A stretch of DNA of 43,971 bases from Gammaproteobacteria bacterium (lineage in GTDB: Bacteria > Pseudomonadota > Gammaproteobacteria > SZUA-229): positions 1 through 43,971 of the forward strand of contig JADGFA010000036.1 in NCBI GenBank assembly GCA_016744065.1. Reading direction: 5' to 3'. Positions 25,401-34,751 of the stretch are shown piece by piece. Within the stretch, counting starts at the first letter, position 1. Each line of letters begins with the position of its first letter. The translations under genes were made by a program, and so were the position numbers. Below the pieces are notes generated by a model. That model searched no databases and was not told where the DNA came from. It was given only the letters and a program-made list of their open reading frames with translations.

Positions 25401-25601
25401 AAAGGTTATGAGTTGCTCTACCTCTGCTGAGGCAAGTCCCGGTGCTTCTGTGTTAATAGTGACCTGTACATTAGTCACATCTGGAAAAGCATCCAGGTTG
25501 AGTTTGGGCAGAATTAACGTGGCGCCAAATAATAAAGCGACCAATGCGATAACTACCAACAATCGACTTGCGACTGATATTTCAATGAGTTTATTTAACA
25601 T
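22452..25601 (-). CDS. czcA: Heavy-metal efflux RND pump, CzcA/CusA type
   Basis: The 1049-residue inner-membrane pump exports metal ions with proton import and forms a tripartite complex with the two genes upstream. The N-terminus LNLDAFPDVTNVQVTINTEA and the helix 4 motif AIGMMVDGSVVMMEHI are those of the HME-RND family. The motif mixes features: AIG as in Cu/Ag pumps, DG as in Zn/Co/Ni pumps, so the metal cannot be fixed. I do not see the three-methionine cluster expected of CusA. AAAGGATA precedes ATG 25601, 11 bases after the czcB stop. Length and frame are intact. Confidence 0.92.
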   Translation of the reverse strand: MLNKLIEISVASRLLVVIALVALLFGATLILPKLNLDAFPDVTNVQVTINTEAPGLASAEVEQLITFPIEAVMYSLPDVEEVRSISKTGLSGITVVFKEGTDIYFARQLVFERLQSAREQIPNGVGTPAMGPNTSGLGQVYQYMIRAKKAGTYDALTLRSLNDWVVKLLLMPVGGVTDVLSFGGEVRQYQVQLNPQRLLAFGLTPVDVSEAIEANNHNSGGWYMDRGAEQLIIRGVGWVRSDEDGLTDIGNIPLKQDDGTVVHVRDVARVQLGSEIRQGAVTMTMRDENGEAKPLGEVVVGIVMKRMGANTKATIDGIKERLPAIQQALPEGVIIDPFYDQSDLVSQAVGTVSKALLEAFILIIIILMLFLMNIRATILVLLSIPISIGVALMAMAQWGVSANLMSLGGLAIAIGMMVDGSVVMMEHIFSHLAHPDQQHESGDGVHDKRGMPLRIMESAKEVGRPVFFAVLIISIVFAPLFTLEGVEGKLFQPMAISIVLAMFASLLVALMVIPALASYLFKQGVEEKVSPVLKPIETQYRKWLTRALVQKNKVIFAALGLFISALALLPFLGTEFVPELEEGTLNIRVTLAPSSSLNTSLAVAQKLELQLLTFPEVTYATSRVGRAEVGGDPEPVSNVEIFVGLKPVDEWTSANKREALQELMEEKMTIIPGIMINFSQPIATRVDELLSGVKAQLAIKLFGADLNMLAQKGKEIEKLVNNIEGTRSVAMEQIEGEAQLVVRPNREKLARYGISINQVMSLVSDAIGGQEAGQVINGNERYDIYVRLAQEHRGDIESIKSLIIQSPDGAWVRLGDVAKVAIESGPPQIRRDDVQRRVVIQSNLEGRDMGGLVAEIDQRIKSDIDLPAGYSVVYGGQFENQQRAQARLLIVVPLSLGLIFLLLYFAFNSVGQALLIMLNVPLALIGGIAALFISGQYLSVPGSIGFIALFGVAVLNGVVMVNAINQRYEGGADLKQSVFEGALSRLRPVLMTASIAALGLIPMLLATGVGSEIQRPLATVVVGGLISATLLTLFVVPVLYETFSKRKYL

Positions 25602-25612
25602 GTTGGTATCCT

Positions 25613-26761
25613 TTAGTGGTCGTCATCACCAAAACCGGCTTTAGCCGATTCTGACCAGACAAAAAAACTGCCTTTAACCACAACCAGTGTGCCCGCTTTA
25701 ATTCCACTGATAACAGCACGTCCATTGCTAACACGCACAAGCTCGACTTCCTGAGATGTGAATTCGCCACTTTCATCCTGAATCATTACTATCCAGTCAC
25801 CATCTTCACTACGTAATACAGCTTCTTCTGGTACAACCAGCACTTTTGACTCTGATGAGGTTTCTATCTGGGTATTAACAAACATGCCGGGATGCAACAT
25901 ATCATCAACATTTTCAATGGCCAGTCGAATTCCATTAGTACGGGTACTTTCATCTAGAGAATGGTATTTTTGAATAACCTTTGCGGATAAAACCTGACCT
26001 TCAAAGTTCACGGATGCATTACTACCAATCGTGATTTGTTTAGAAATGGTGGGGGGCACTTTAGCCACTACCCACAGGCTGGATTCATCGGTGATACGAA
26101 TTAACTCATGTCCCGGTTCAACTTGCTGACCCTGGATATAGTTTTCCACCAGTACGGTTCCAGCCCGTGTTGCCACCAGTTCAAAACGGCCATTAGCACG
26201 TGAAAAGTCTTCACTGGTAATTAAAGAATTTATTTGAGAGTCCGTCATGCCGTAAGCCTTAACTTTTGCTTTGGCTAGCTCGCTGTTGATCTTTGCTTTG
26301 GTATAACGGCTTTGTGATACGACTTTTCGGCCCAGTTTTTTAACCCTTTGCCATTCACGATCAGCGACCAGTAAATCACCCTGCGCTTCAGCCATTTCAA
26401 CACTGGATAAAGTGATAATTGGCTGTCCTATACGTACCATTTCACCTAATGCCACATGGCAGTCCAATACCTGAGCAGCTATACGTGGTGTAATAGAAGT
26501 GGTTTTGTAGGTGTTAAATTTTACTTCACCAGGTGCCTTAATAACGGAGTGAATCAGTTGAAGTTGAAGAGGTTTAACTTCAATACCAACCGCCTGCATT
26601 TGTTCTGTTGTCAGCTTAACCGCGCCATTTTCTTCTTCATGTTCATCATGAGATTCTTCTGTTACATTATCATCTTGATGATCACTAGAAGATATTGCGA
26701 CAGGTAAATAAGTCAGAGTGCTGCCAAGCAATATCAGCATAAAAAATGTTTTAGTATTCAT
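25613..26761 (-). CDS. czcB: Periplasmic adaptor of the metal efflux system, CzcB/CusB type
   Basis: Translation from ATG 26761 (AGGAAAG upstream) gives 382 residues with an N-terminal signal segment (TFFMLILLGSTLTYLPVAIS). An acidic-histidine stretch DHQDDNVTEESHDEHEEENG follows and may capture metal. Then come a barrel-sandwich hybrid (PRIAAQVLDCHVALGEMV), a helical hairpin, and beta-barrel and membrane-proximal domains with VVPEEAVL near the end. The adaptor links the pump to the outer-membrane channel. Its ATG lies one base after the czcC stop; the longer frame from 26809 overlaps czcC and is unlikely. The C-terminus ends GFGDDDH. Confidence 0.9.
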   Translation of the reverse strand: MNTKTFFMLILLGSTLTYLPVAISSSDHQDDNVTEESHDEHEEENGAVKLTTEQMQAVGIEVKPLQLQLIHSVIKAPGEVKFNTYKTTSITPRIAAQVLDCHVALGEMVRIGQPIITLSSVEMAEAQGDLLVADREWQRVKKLGRKVVSQSRYTKAKINSELAKAKVKAYGMTDSQINSLITSEDFSRANGRFELVATRAGTVLVENYIQGQQVEPGHELIRITDESSLWVVAKVPPTISKQITIGSNASVNFEGQVLSAKVIQKYHSLDESTRTNGIRLAIENVDDMLHPGMFVNTQIETSSESKVLVVPEEAVLRSEDGDWIVMIQDESGEFTSQEVELVRVSNGRAVISGIKAGTLVVVKGSFFVWSESAKAGFGDDDH

Positions 26762-26762
26762 A

Positions 26763-28058
26763 TTAATTCTTTCCTGGTAATTCAATTTGTATAGCCAGCC
26801 AGTCATCAAGTCGATCTGTCAGACTCATCCATTCAAAGGCGACCTGCCAGAGCTGGTTACGTAACTCAAGACCTGTTGCCCGAGTCTCCAGAGCCTGTTT
26901 GAGTTGCAATAAATAATCTGATGCACTGATATCGCCGGCCTGCCAAAGTTTTTTAATGAGTAATAATTGTTGATCAACACTATTACGACTATGTTTACGC
27001 CAGCTATTCCAGGCTTTTAATAAATTACGATAACGTTCGGTAGTAACAATGATGCGTGCACGAGCATCACGAAATGCGATATGTGCACGTTGCTCAGTAG
27101 CCATGGATTCCTGTTGTGCCTCATCAACTTCTGCACTGAAATTATTGCGTACATTTAATGGGATACTAAGACTGAATCCAATTAAAGAATCATCATCCTC
27201 TTTACCCGCTCTAACACCAATTGTAGGATTCCATGCTTGTTCACTTTTTTTCAATTCGATCTGATGACGTGAAAGTTGTAAATCAGCCAACTGAATTTTT
27301 ACAAGTGGTAATGTTTGTAAAAAGGAATCCAGATCGCCTTCAATTTCTGGTGCTGGAAGTTGCTCCGGCAAATCAGGTATTTTCTTAAAGCTATCACCCA
27401 CAAAATCACCGAGTAAAACACGTAACTTCTCACGCGCTTCAGATGTATCTGACTGTACATTTGCTTGCTCCATGAGTGCCTGATGGTATGCAAGTAATGC
27501 CAAATTCAGCTCTACCTGACTCAGGTCACCTGCCCGATAACGATTCTCGGCAATAGTCTTGAAATTCGTCATGAGTTTCAGGGATTGATTACTGAGTTTT
27601 TCCAGTGCTATATGTGTCTGGTGATCTGCCTGGCGCATAAGTAAGTCACTTAAAAAAGACTGACTGGCGAGTTTGTAGTTTGCAATGGCTTTTTGTAAGC
27701 CCATCTTTGCTATAGCCGTTCGACTGCCTTGCTGGTCTCCCCAGTCAATAGTCTGACTAATGCCAATGGTTTGGGTTGTAGAATCAATTACATCAATATT
27801 CTCATAATCCAACTCAAGTTCAGGGTTATATACTGCTTGATCTGAAGCACGCAATGTAGCCCTGGCTGATTGCAATTCTGCTTTTAGTGCCAGAAACTCT
27901 GGATTATCAGCCAGATTTGTTTTTATAAAATTCGAAAGAGATAAAGAAGCTGAAGCTTCAGAAGCTGTCACAGGTGCTGCTATTGCAGACGTAAAGAAAC
28001 CAACGCCAGCAAGCATTAATACCCACGCAGTAAACTGCCGGGATTTTAAAATCTTCAT
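26763..28058 (-). CDS. czcC: TolC-like outer membrane channel of the metal efflux system
   Basis: The 431-residue product has a signal peptide (WVLMLAGVGFFTSAIAAP) and two outer-membrane-efflux repeats: LKAELQSARATLRASDQAVYNPEL near residue 60 and a second coiled region around 230-400 with DARARIIVTTERYRNLL. Such proteins trimerise into a beta barrel with a periplasmic helical tunnel. AGGAATAACAC precedes ATG 28058. It is followed without a gap by czcB. The metal cannot be inferred from this subunit. Confidence 0.9.
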   Translation of the reverse strand: MKILKSRQFTAWVLMLAGVGFFTSAIAAPVTASEASASLSLSNFIKTNLADNPEFLALKAELQSARATLRASDQAVYNPELELDYENIDVIDSTTQTIGISQTIDWGDQQGSRTAIAKMGLQKAIANYKLASQSFLSDLLMRQADHQTHIALEKLSNQSLKLMTNFKTIAENRYRAGDLSQVELNLALLAYHQALMEQANVQSDTSEAREKLRVLLGDFVGDSFKKIPDLPEQLPAPEIEGDLDSFLQTLPLVKIQLADLQLSRHQIELKKSEQAWNPTIGVRAGKEDDDSLIGFSLSIPLNVRNNFSAEVDEAQQESMATEQRAHIAFRDARARIIVTTERYRNLLKAWNSWRKHSRNSVDQQLLLIKKLWQAGDISASDYLLQLKQALETRATGLELRNQLWQVAFEWMSLTDRLDDWLAIQIELPGKN

Positions 28059-28130
28059 GTGTTATTCCTGATTAAAAATAAATATCAATAAGTCGTTGCA
28101 AACTAAAGTACAACAGACGGATTTAGAGTT

Positions 28131-28463
28131 TTAAATCAGGGCTCGAGGTGGTTCTGAGGGTGGGGCTTGTGTTAAAGAATGAAGTATTTCATGCGTGGTT
28201 ATGAATGGTACAGAAGCACCCGCGATAGTGAGAGCTGGTGTTTGATTAAGAATTCCCAACATATGAGCAGTTACGTGACAAAAATGATCACAGCAAGATT
28301 CATCAATACAACTTGCCAAAATCGCTTCATCCAGTGACTGATCCGTCTGGAGCTGAGTCAGGTGTGATTCAGTAATATCCTCATCATACATATTACTTGC
28401 CGAAACCAGGCTAATGGTCAGCAAATTAAATATAATCAATAGTGTGAGGATGGGGGATTTCAT
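28131..28463 (-). CDS. CzcI-like small periplasmic metal-linked protein
   Basis: The 110-residue product has a signal peptide (ILTLLIIFNLLTISLVSASN) and a cysteine/histidine cluster CIDESCCDHFCHVTAH, which could bind metal. It ends APPSEPPRALI. Small periplasmic proteins with a proline-rich PPR tail precede czcCBA in many loci and are called CzcI; this match is by position and composition. It is 72 bases upstream of czcC on the same strand, so it probably leads the operon. The start codon has only a weak ribosome binding site. Confidence 0.6.
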   Translation of the reverse strand: MKSPILTLLIIFNLLTISLVSASNMYDEDITESHLTQLQTDQSLDEAILASCIDESCCDHFCHVTAHMLGILNQTPALTIAGASVPFITTHEILHSLTQAPPSEPPRALI

Positions 28464-28754
28464 AGGCCAAACTATCTCATGGATACCGCAATTTTACAAT
28501 TAACGGGTAATTGACCACTTTTATACGTAGAAAGTTCAAAGACACATTAAACCAACTGAAAAATGTCCCCTTTGTGATAGAGGACCTCTATCGATTGCAC
28601 TTATAACGGTTACTACCTGATATTCGCCAACTTATACTTTTAAAACATGGACAAGCTATGATTTCGTGCACATATTAAGTTTCTTAACTTCAGGCACGTT
28701 ATTTATTAATACCATCTATCGGAAAATAAAAAGCAGAAAATTGCGACCAGTATG
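28464..28754. other. Right inner end of the island, no gene, with a 17-bp palindrome
   Basis: This stretch must carry the promoter of the czc operon. GATAGAGGACCTCTATC (28576-28592) is a perfect palindrome with one central base, a possible regulator site. Two GCGACCAG motifs, 11 bases apart, lie at 28743-28750 and 28754-28761 and mirror those next to the integrase. No coding frame is supported. Confidence 0.55.
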
Positions 28755-28853
28755 CGACCAGCGACGATTTCACTGGTGATACCAAAATAGATAAGTTATT
28801 GATTTAATTGGTCGGGACGACAGGATTTGAACCTGTGACCACCACACCCCCAG
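28755..28853. repeat. Right attachment site of the genomic island (attR)
   Basis: Bases 28808-28853 match 6051-6096 exactly, and 28755-28807 match 5998-6050 with seven differences. The core forms the 3' part of the intact tRNA-Pro, so the element restores the tRNA at this end. Confidence 0.9.
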
Positions 28854-28885
28854 TGTGGTGCGCTACCAAACTGCGCTACGCCCCG
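28809..28885 (-). tRNA. tRNA-Pro(GGG)
   Basis: The 77-base gene folds as a complete cloverleaf: CGGGGCG pairs with CGTCCCG, discriminator A, encoded CCA, T loop TTCAAAT. The anticodon loop CTGGGGG gives GGG. It follows the merR-like gene, as in other gammaproteobacteria, and is the island's integration target. Confidence 0.95.
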
Positions 28886-28987
28886 AATAGGCGATGCATT
28901 CTACACTGAGTGGGATAATGGATAAAGCGAGAATAAGGTTTTTTTAAGATTTACTGCAAGCTAACTTTAACCTGCAGTAATTATGAG

Positions 28988-29344
28988 TTACTTCTTCAGG
29001 GTCTGTAAAATTTCTTCAAGCTCGTTTCTGATTTGTTTAACCAGCTGGTTGCTTTGTGAAGTATCTTCTTTTGCGACTTCACCGGTTAACTGCTGGCGCG
29101 CGCCACCAATGGTGAACCCCTGATCATATAACAGGCTGCGAATCTGACGAATTAAAATCACGTCATGACGTTGATAATAACGACGATTACCACGGCGCTT
29201 CACTGGCTTTAACTGTGTGAATTCCTGCTCCCAGTAACGAAGAACATGCGGCTTTACGCCACATAAATCACTTACTTCACCAATGGTGAAGTAACGTTTA
29301 CTTGGTATTACGGGTAACTCGTTATTATTGCTGGCTTCCAGCAT
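28988..29344 (-). CDS. MerR-family regulator next to ihfA
   Basis: The 118-residue protein has the Mer[24 protein letters not shown], then [10 protein letters not shown] and [16 protein letters not shown], followed by a short dimerisation helix ([14 protein letters not shown]). No metal-binding cysteine arrangement is present, so it belongs to the conserved orphan group that sits between ihfA and tRNA-Pro. I choose ATG 29344, which overlaps ihfA by 20 bases, over the TTG at 29353. Its target is unknown. A hairpin of TTACTGCA/TGCAGTAA lies between its stop and the tRNA but has no T-run. Confidence 0.88.
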   Translation of the reverse strand: MLEASNNNELPVIPSKRYFTIGEVSDLCGVKPHVLRYWEQEFTQLKPVKRRGNRRYYQRHDVILIRQIRSLLYDQGFTIGGARQQLTGEVAKEDTSQSNQLVKQIRNELEEILQTLKK

Positions 29345-29624
29345 AGGCCTCAACTCTTTGTTTTAATTTTTGTCCGGGTCGGAACGTTACAACTCTACGG
29401 GCACAGATGGGTATTTCCTGCCCTGTCTTAGGATTTCGGCCCGGACGCTGAGTTTTATCTCTTAATGTGAAATTGCCGAAACCTGAAAGCTTAACATTGT
29501 AAGTATCTTCCAGTGCTTCACGCACTTCTTCAAAAAACAGTTCAACCAGCTCTTTGGCTTCTCGCTTGTTGAGCCCTAACTCATCAAACAATCGCTCTGC
29601 CATATCGGCTTTGGTTAACGCCAT
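29325..29624 (-). CDS. ihfA: Integration host factor alpha subunit
   Basis: The 99-residue DNA-bending protein pairs with IhfB and shapes DNA at promoters, origins and recombination sites. Visible family features are the N-terminal [20 protein letters not shown], the [20 protein letters not shown] arm with the intercalating proline, and [23 protein letters not shown], inside the end of pheT, precedes ATG 29624, and only two bases separate the genes. Length is normal. Confidence 0.97.
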   Translation of the reverse strand: MALTKADMAERLFDELGLNKREAKELVELFFEEVREALEDTYNVKLSGFGNFTLRDKTQRPGRNPKTGQEIPICARRVVTFRPGQKLKQRVEAYAGSQQ

Positions 29625-29626
29625 TT

Positions 29627-31999
29627 CTACTCCCGTAGTGTAGCACCATATCTATCATTTAAGACGGTGATGATCTTGTTAATTTCTTTTTCCACGTCCT
29701 CTTCCGTAAGAGTGCTGGAAAATCCCTGTAAAATCAAGCCCAAAGCGACACTTTTTAGACCATCTTCTATACCAGTACCAGTATAGACGTCAAATAACAA
29801 AATTTCTTGGAATATTTCAGAAGTTACTGATTTAATTGACTTAACTAGCTCTTCGACTGCAATTTCCTGCTTTACTAATACAGCCAGATCACGGCGTACT
29901 TCAGGGAACTTTGAAAGTGAGCTAAAGCCTGGCACAGCGCCCTCTAACAAGGCTTCCTGGTCAATTTCAAAAACATATACGGGCGGGTCAATATCAAGTT
30001 TTTTCTGGGTATTTGGGTGTAATGCCCCTATCCAGCCAATAGCCTTATTTTTCTTAAATATTTGTGCTGATTGCCCCGGATGCAGGGCTGGATGTTGTGC
30101 TTTTTCGAAATAGACATCTTTTAACCCAGCTGGAGACAAAATGGCTTCAATATCTGATTTTGCATCAAAAAAATCAACTTTTTGCTCATCTGCCGACCAT
30201 TGCTCTGCAACCAGGGCACCCGTTATAGCACCGGATACCCTGGCCTTTTGCACTAGCTCATCGCCCTGTTGAACAAATGTTAGGCCCGTTTCAAACAGAC
30301 GCACTCTCGACTGTTGCCGATTCAGATTATGTTGCACGGCCTTTAACAGGCCGGGCCAGATACTGGTGCGCATTACAGACAAATCAGACGATATAGGATT
30401 TGCCAGTTTTACAGGAGCCAGATCGGGGTCAATCGCTGCCTGCCATTTGGGGTCTACAAAGCTATAACTAATCGCTTCATAATAACCTCGTTCAACCAGT
30501 ATATCCTTAATGCGCTGTAAACCAATTTCAGCTTCTACTAACGGTTTCATTACAGGCTGATAGACAGGTAATTTTCTGGGAATATTGTTATAACCATGAA
30601 TACGGATAATTTCTTCAATTAGGTCCGCTTCTATTGCAATATCAAAACGGAAGCTGGGTGCATTTACCAGCCAGCCATCATTCGTCTTTTTTAACTGCAT
30701 GCCCAGTCTGGTTAATATCGATTCAACCTCAGGCGCTTTAAACTCAATGCCTAACATGCGATTAACGCGCTCCAGGCGTAATTGAACCGGTTCCCTCACT
30801 GGCAGGTCTGCATTTGATGTCTGATCAACGACAGGGCCTGCCTGACCGCCACAGATATCAATTAACAACTGTGAAGCACGTTCAAGCGCCTTTATTGGCA
30901 ATTCAGGATCAACACCCCGTTCAAAACGATGGGATGAATCTGTGTGCATGCCATATTCACGCGCTTTACCCGCAATGGATAATGGGTTGAAGTGAGCAGA
31001 CTCTAAAAACAGGTTTTGAGTCTTATCAGAAACACCGCTATTTTCTCCACCCATAATACCCGCCAGCGCTAATGGCTGGTTATCATCGGCAATTAGCAGG
31101 GTATTTTCTGTGGTTGCTATTTCTTTACCATCAAGCAGGGTTATTTTTTCACCTGTTGTTGCCATGCGTACCTGTATGCCGCCTTTTAGCACATCCAGAT
31201 CGAAAGCATGCATGGGCTGCCCTAACTCAAGCATGACAAAATTGGTTACATCGACACAGGGACCAAGACTACGAATACCTGCACGGCGCAATTTTTCTAC
31301 CATCCATAAGGGCGTAATGGCCTGAGTATCCACACCACGAATAATACGTCCTGTGTAACGCGGACATGCCTGAGTAGCACTTACGGTTACCGCAAACGTA
31401 TCGTCTATACCCACAGGTACTTCAGATATTTTTACTTCATTTATTTTACTTTGATATAAGGTAGCCACTTCACGGGCTACACCCGCAACACTTAAACAGT
31501 CTGCACGGTTAGGCGTTAGATCAACTTCAATAATGGTATCATTTAGTTTTAAATACTCACGAACATCTGTGCCAATGGGTGCATCATCAGGTAGTTCCAT
31601 TAAGCCATCGGCCTGATCAGCTAAACCCATTTCTTTTTCTGAACACAGCATGCCGAATGACTCGACACCACGTAATTTTGATTTTTTAATTTTAAAATCA
31701 CCGGGCAGAACTGCACCAATAGTTGCACAGGCAACAACTAGACCTTCACGCACATTCGATGCACCACAGACAATTTGTAACTCATCACTACCCACATTTA
31801 CTTTGCAGATATTTAACTTGTCCGCATCCGGGTGTTTTTCTACTGAGACAACACGTGCTACAACTATTTTGGTAAATTCGCCCGCAGCCGGTTCAATGGA
31901 ATCCACTTCCAGACCTGCCATGGTAATTGTTGAACAAAATTCGTCTAAATCCGTTTGCGGATTAACCCACTCGTGTAACCAGTTTTGTGAGATTTTCAT
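29627..31999 (-). CDS. pheT: Phenylalanyl-tRNA synthetase beta subunit
   Basis: At 790 residues this is a normal-length PheT. It has the N-terminal tRNA-binding EMAP/OB-like domain ([20 protein letters not shown]), the B3/B4 editing region, the inactive catalytic-like core and the C-terminal anticodon-binding domain ([18 protein letters not shown]). With PheS it forms the heterotetramer charging tRNA-Phe. It follows pheS after a 125-base gap without a clear gene, and its 3' end carries the ihfA ribosome binding site. Confidence 0.97.
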   Translation of the reverse strand: MKISQNWLHEWVNPQTDLDEFCSTITMAGLEVDSIEPAAGEFTKIVVARVVSVEKHPDADKLNICKVNVGSDELQIVCGASNVREGLVVACATIGAVLPGDFKIKKSKLRGVESFGMLCSEKEMGLADQADGLMELPDDAPIGTDVREYLKLNDTIIEVDLTPNRADCLSVAGVAREVATLYQSKINEVKISEVPVGIDDTFAVTVSATQACPRYTGRIIRGVDTQAITPLWMVEKLRRAGIRSLGPCVDVTNFVMLELGQPMHAFDLDVLKGGIQVRMATTGEKITLLDGKEIATTENTLLIADDNQPLALAGIMGGENSGVSDKTQNLFLESAHFNPLSIAGKAREYGMHTDSSHRFERGVDPELPIKALERASQLLIDICGGQAGPVVDQTSNADLPVREPVQLRLERVNRMLGIEFKAPEVESILTRLGMQLKKTNDGWLVNAPSFRFDIAIEADLIEEIIRIHGYNNIPRKLPVYQPVMKPLVEAEIGLQRIKDILVERGYYEAISYSFVDPKWQAAIDPDLAPVKLANPISSDLSVMRTSIWPGLLKAVQHNLNRQQSRVRLFETGLTFVQQGDELVQKARVSGAITGALVAEQWSADEQKVDFFDAKSDIEAILSPAGLKDVYFEKAQHPALHPGQSAQIFKKNKAIGWIGALHPNTQKKLDIDPPVYVFEIDQEALLEGAVPGFSSLSKFPEVRRDLAVLVKQEIAVEELVKSIKSVTSEIFQEILLFDVYTGTGIEDGLKSVALGLILQGFSSTLTEEDVEKEINKIITVLNDRYGATLRE

Positions 32000-32124
32000 C
32001 TATTAGCCTATATTTTTTTCTGTCATCATCTCCGATAGAAACATTCGGGAAGCACGACGTTTGTTTATTTTTACTTCGTTATTCCTACATGTCTGCTATT
32101 GAAATAACGAGATGATTAATAACT

Positions 32125-33150
<1,026 letters not shown>

Positions 33151-33228
33151 TTACCGTTTATGTTTTTAAAATGTGTCATTTTAAATTTATATCAAAACCC
33201 AGCTTCATTATACTTTCAAAGTCACTGG

Positions 33229-33248
33229 ATTCCTGCCTTCGCAGGAAT
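33229..33248. repeat. REP-like hairpin
   Basis: ATTCCTGC and GCAGGAAT pair around CTTC, followed by GACG. This is the widely dispersed GGATTCCTGCCTTCGCAGG kind of palindromic repeat seen in intergenic DNA of many proteobacteria. It sits in the pheS leader. Confidence 0.7.
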
Positions 33249-33271
33249 GACGGAATCTATTTATTTTTTTT

Positions 33272-33306
33272 AAAAAAAAAGGGAAAGACCATGGCCTTTC
33301 CCTTTT
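33272..33306 (-). terminator. Intrinsic terminator between rplT and pheS (possible attenuator)
   Basis: On the minus strand GGGAAAG pairs with CTTTCCC, extended by an inner CC/GG and outer A/T pairs, followed directly by nine T (complement of 33272-33280). It would end the thrS-rplT transcript. It also lies between a possible Phe-Phe leader peptide and pheS, the position of an attenuator. Confidence 0.8.
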
Positions 33307-33346
33307 AGCATTTACTCGTAATTGCTCAGGTTGCCTCTGGCTGGCT

Positions 33347-33391
33347 TCAGATCAAGGAGAAAAATGTAAGCTTACAAATGTAAGTGTCCAT
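33347..33391 (-). CDS. Candidate pheST leader peptide
   Basis: ATG 33391 opens a 14-codon frame encoding MDTYICKLTFFSLI, with two adjacent phenylalanines, about 40 bases before the terminator. The E. coli pheM leader is also 14 residues and Phe-rich. A long imperfect stem (33332-33351 with 33401-33421, core CCTCTG/CAGAGG) would enclose it, which suits alternative folding. No Shine-Dalgarno is visible, which weakens the case. Confidence 0.4.
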   Translation of the reverse strand: MDTYICKLTFFSLI

Positions 33392-33434
33392 TTTTTAACG
33401 AAGATATGGAGTCAGTCAGAGGTAAATTGAGTGA

Positions 33435-33800
33435 TTACGCCGATTTTGCCAGGCCGGCTTTTGCAGCTTCTACTAATTGACCAAATGCTTCAATATCGTG
33501 AACAGCCATGTCAGCCAGTACCTTACGGTCAAGACCAATTTCAGCCTTGCTTAAACCGTTAATGAAACGGCTATAAGACATATCAAACATACGCGCTGCA
33601 GCATTAATACGTGCAATCCATAACTTACGGAATTCACGTTTCTTAACACGACGGTCACGGTATGCATATTGACCCGCTTTGATTACAGCCTGATGAGCTA
33701 CACGATAAACACGACTACGTGCTCCGTAATAACCCTTAGCCTTCTTCATTACTTTCTTATGAGCGGCTCTTGCCTGAACTCCACGTTTAACTCTTGCCAT
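33435..33800 (-). CDS. rplT: 50S ribosomal protein L20
   Basis: The 121-residue basic protein starts [20 protein letters not shown] and contains [20 protein letters not shown] and [11 protein letters not shown], all diagnostic of L20. It binds 23S rRNA early in assembly and, in E. coli, represses rpmI-rplT translation. It follows rpmI by 11 bases. It is three residues longer than usual at the C-terminus. Confidence 0.98.
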   Translation of the reverse strand: MARVKRGVQARAAHKKVMKKAKGYYGARSRVYRVAHQAVIKAGQYAYRDRRVKKREFRKLWIARINAAARMFDMSYSRFINGLSKAEIGLDRKVLADMAVHDIEAFGQLVEAAKAGLAKSA

Positions 33801-33811
33801 TATTCAGACTC

Positions 33812-34009
33812 CTATACGTAAGGTAACATGCGGCTAACCATGCGAGAATCGCACTTAGCTACTTGTGAAGGTTCACGTAAATGACGCTTACGCTTAGTCG
33901 ACTTTTTGGTCAGAATATGACGGCGAAACGATTTACCTCGTTTAAAACTACCAGAGGCATTTTTGCGGAAACGCTTTGCAGCACCGCGATTTGTTTTCAT
34001 CTTAGGCAT
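33812..34009 (-). CDS. rpmI: 50S ribosomal protein L35
   Basis: The start is ATG 34009 ([16 protein letters not shown]), with GGAG upstream; the frame extends four codons further but those are not part of L35. The product is 65 residues, highly basic, and contains [20 protein letters not shown], typical of the family. It is encoded between infC and rplT as in most bacteria. Confidence 0.97.
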   Translation of the reverse strand: MPKMKTNRGAAKRFRKNASGSFKRGKSFRRHILTKKSTKRKRHLREPSQVAKCDSRMVSRMLPYV

Positions 34010-34220
34010 TATTAGCTCCAAAATAATTCTTAAAAAGACCCAGTACCAATCGAAATCGACGGCATCAGGGTGATTATTTCCGGGTTTTCATTGTCACATT
34101 TAAACACATAACAATCGTGGGCCCTGGTAAACCACGTGCGAGTCGTTATTTAAAACCGGCTCACAAATCTTGCTTATTAGCAGGTGCTCTCAAATACACA
34201 TGGGCACCTACAATAATCTA
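34010..34220 (-). promoter_or_regulatory. Gene-free infC-rpmI spacer, candidate ribosomal-protein leader
   Basis: These 211 bases hold no coding frame but several stems on the minus strand, such as GGTGCCC with a later GAGCACC and GTGG with CCAC around GGGCCC. In gammaproteobacteria L20 represses rpmI-rplT through RNA structure near here. The assignment is positional only. Confidence 0.35.
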
Positions 34221-34748
34221 TTAAACTTTCGCTTTCTTAGGTGACATCATCATCACCATTTGGCGACCTTCCATTTTTGGCATCTGATCTACAGCACCAA
34301 ACTCTTCAAGGTCAGCAGCAACGCGTTTCAATAGATTTAAACCCAGCTCCTGGTGAGCAAATTCACGACCACGGTAACGTAGTGTTACTTTGATCTTATC
34401 GCCCTTTTCCATAAACTCACGCAATTTTCTGACCTTGGTCTGATAATCGCCTTCTTCGGTACGGGGACGGAATTTAATTTCCTTCACCTGCACCTGCTTG
34501 GTTTTCTTCTTGTTTGCGTTTTTCTGCTTTTTCGCTTCAAACTTAAACTTGCCATAATCCATGATACGGCAAACGGGAGGTTTCGCATTTGGTGATACTT
34601 CAACCAGATCCAGGCCAGAACCACTTGCTTTTGCTATTGCATCTGCAGGGCTCATGATGCCGAGCTGCTCTCCTTCATCATCAATTACCCGCACTTCCGG
34701 GTAAACAATCTTGTCATTTATGAGAGTTTTTTTCTTATCAGCCGCGAT
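34221..34748 (-). CDS. infC: Translation initiation factor IF-3, apparent AUC start
   Basis: IF-3 checks start codon pairing on the 30S subunit. The core is clear: [51 protein letters not shown], and [14 protein letters not shown]. Homology continues upstream of the first ATG/GTG-type codon (GTG 34694) through [11 protein letters not shown]. In that frame a stop (the thrS TAA) lies at 34752-34754, and only AAC and ATC separate it from the coding frame. GGAGG sits eight bases before the ATC at 34746-34748. I therefore place the start at ATC, giving 175 residues. A rare AUU or AUC start is the known basis of IF-3 autoregulation. Confidence 0.95.
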   Translation of the reverse strand: MAADKKKTLINDKIVYPEVRVIDDEGEQLGIMSPADAIAKASGSGLDLVEVSPNAKPPVCRIMDYGKFKFEAKKQKNANKKKTKQVQVKEIKFRPRTEEGDYQTKVRKLREFMEKGDKIKVTLRYRGREFAHQELGLNLLKRVAADLEEFGAVDQMPKMEGRQMVMMMSPKKAKV

Positions 34749-34751
34749 GTT

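Larger units (their letters stand above)
6051..28853. mobile_element. Integrative genomic island in tRNA-Pro(GGG) with defence, replicon and metal-resistance cargo
   Basis: The ends are the 46-bp direct repeats at 6051-6096 and 28808-28853. Just inside each end lies a pair of GCGACCAG motifs spaced 11 bases apart (6228 and 6239; 28743 and 28754), plausible recombinase arm or excisionase sites. The integrase lies at the left end. Cargo in order: Avs-like STAND protein, nucleotidyltransferase pair, three small membrane genes, iteron replicon with repA, a lipoprotein, then ArsR/FTR1/CDF/CzcCBA metal genes. I see no relaxase, coupling protein or type IV secretion genes, so it is not self-conjugative on this evidence. 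The intact tRNA is restored at the right end. Confidence 0.9.

Noticed and set aside
6051..28853. A self-transmissible integrative conjugative element
   Set aside because: No relaxase, coupling protein or type IV secretion gene is present within the att repeats.
28949..28980. Hairpin TTACTGCA/TGCAGTAA as terminator of the merR-like gene
   Set aside because: On the transcribed strand it is followed by A-rich rather than U-rich sequence.
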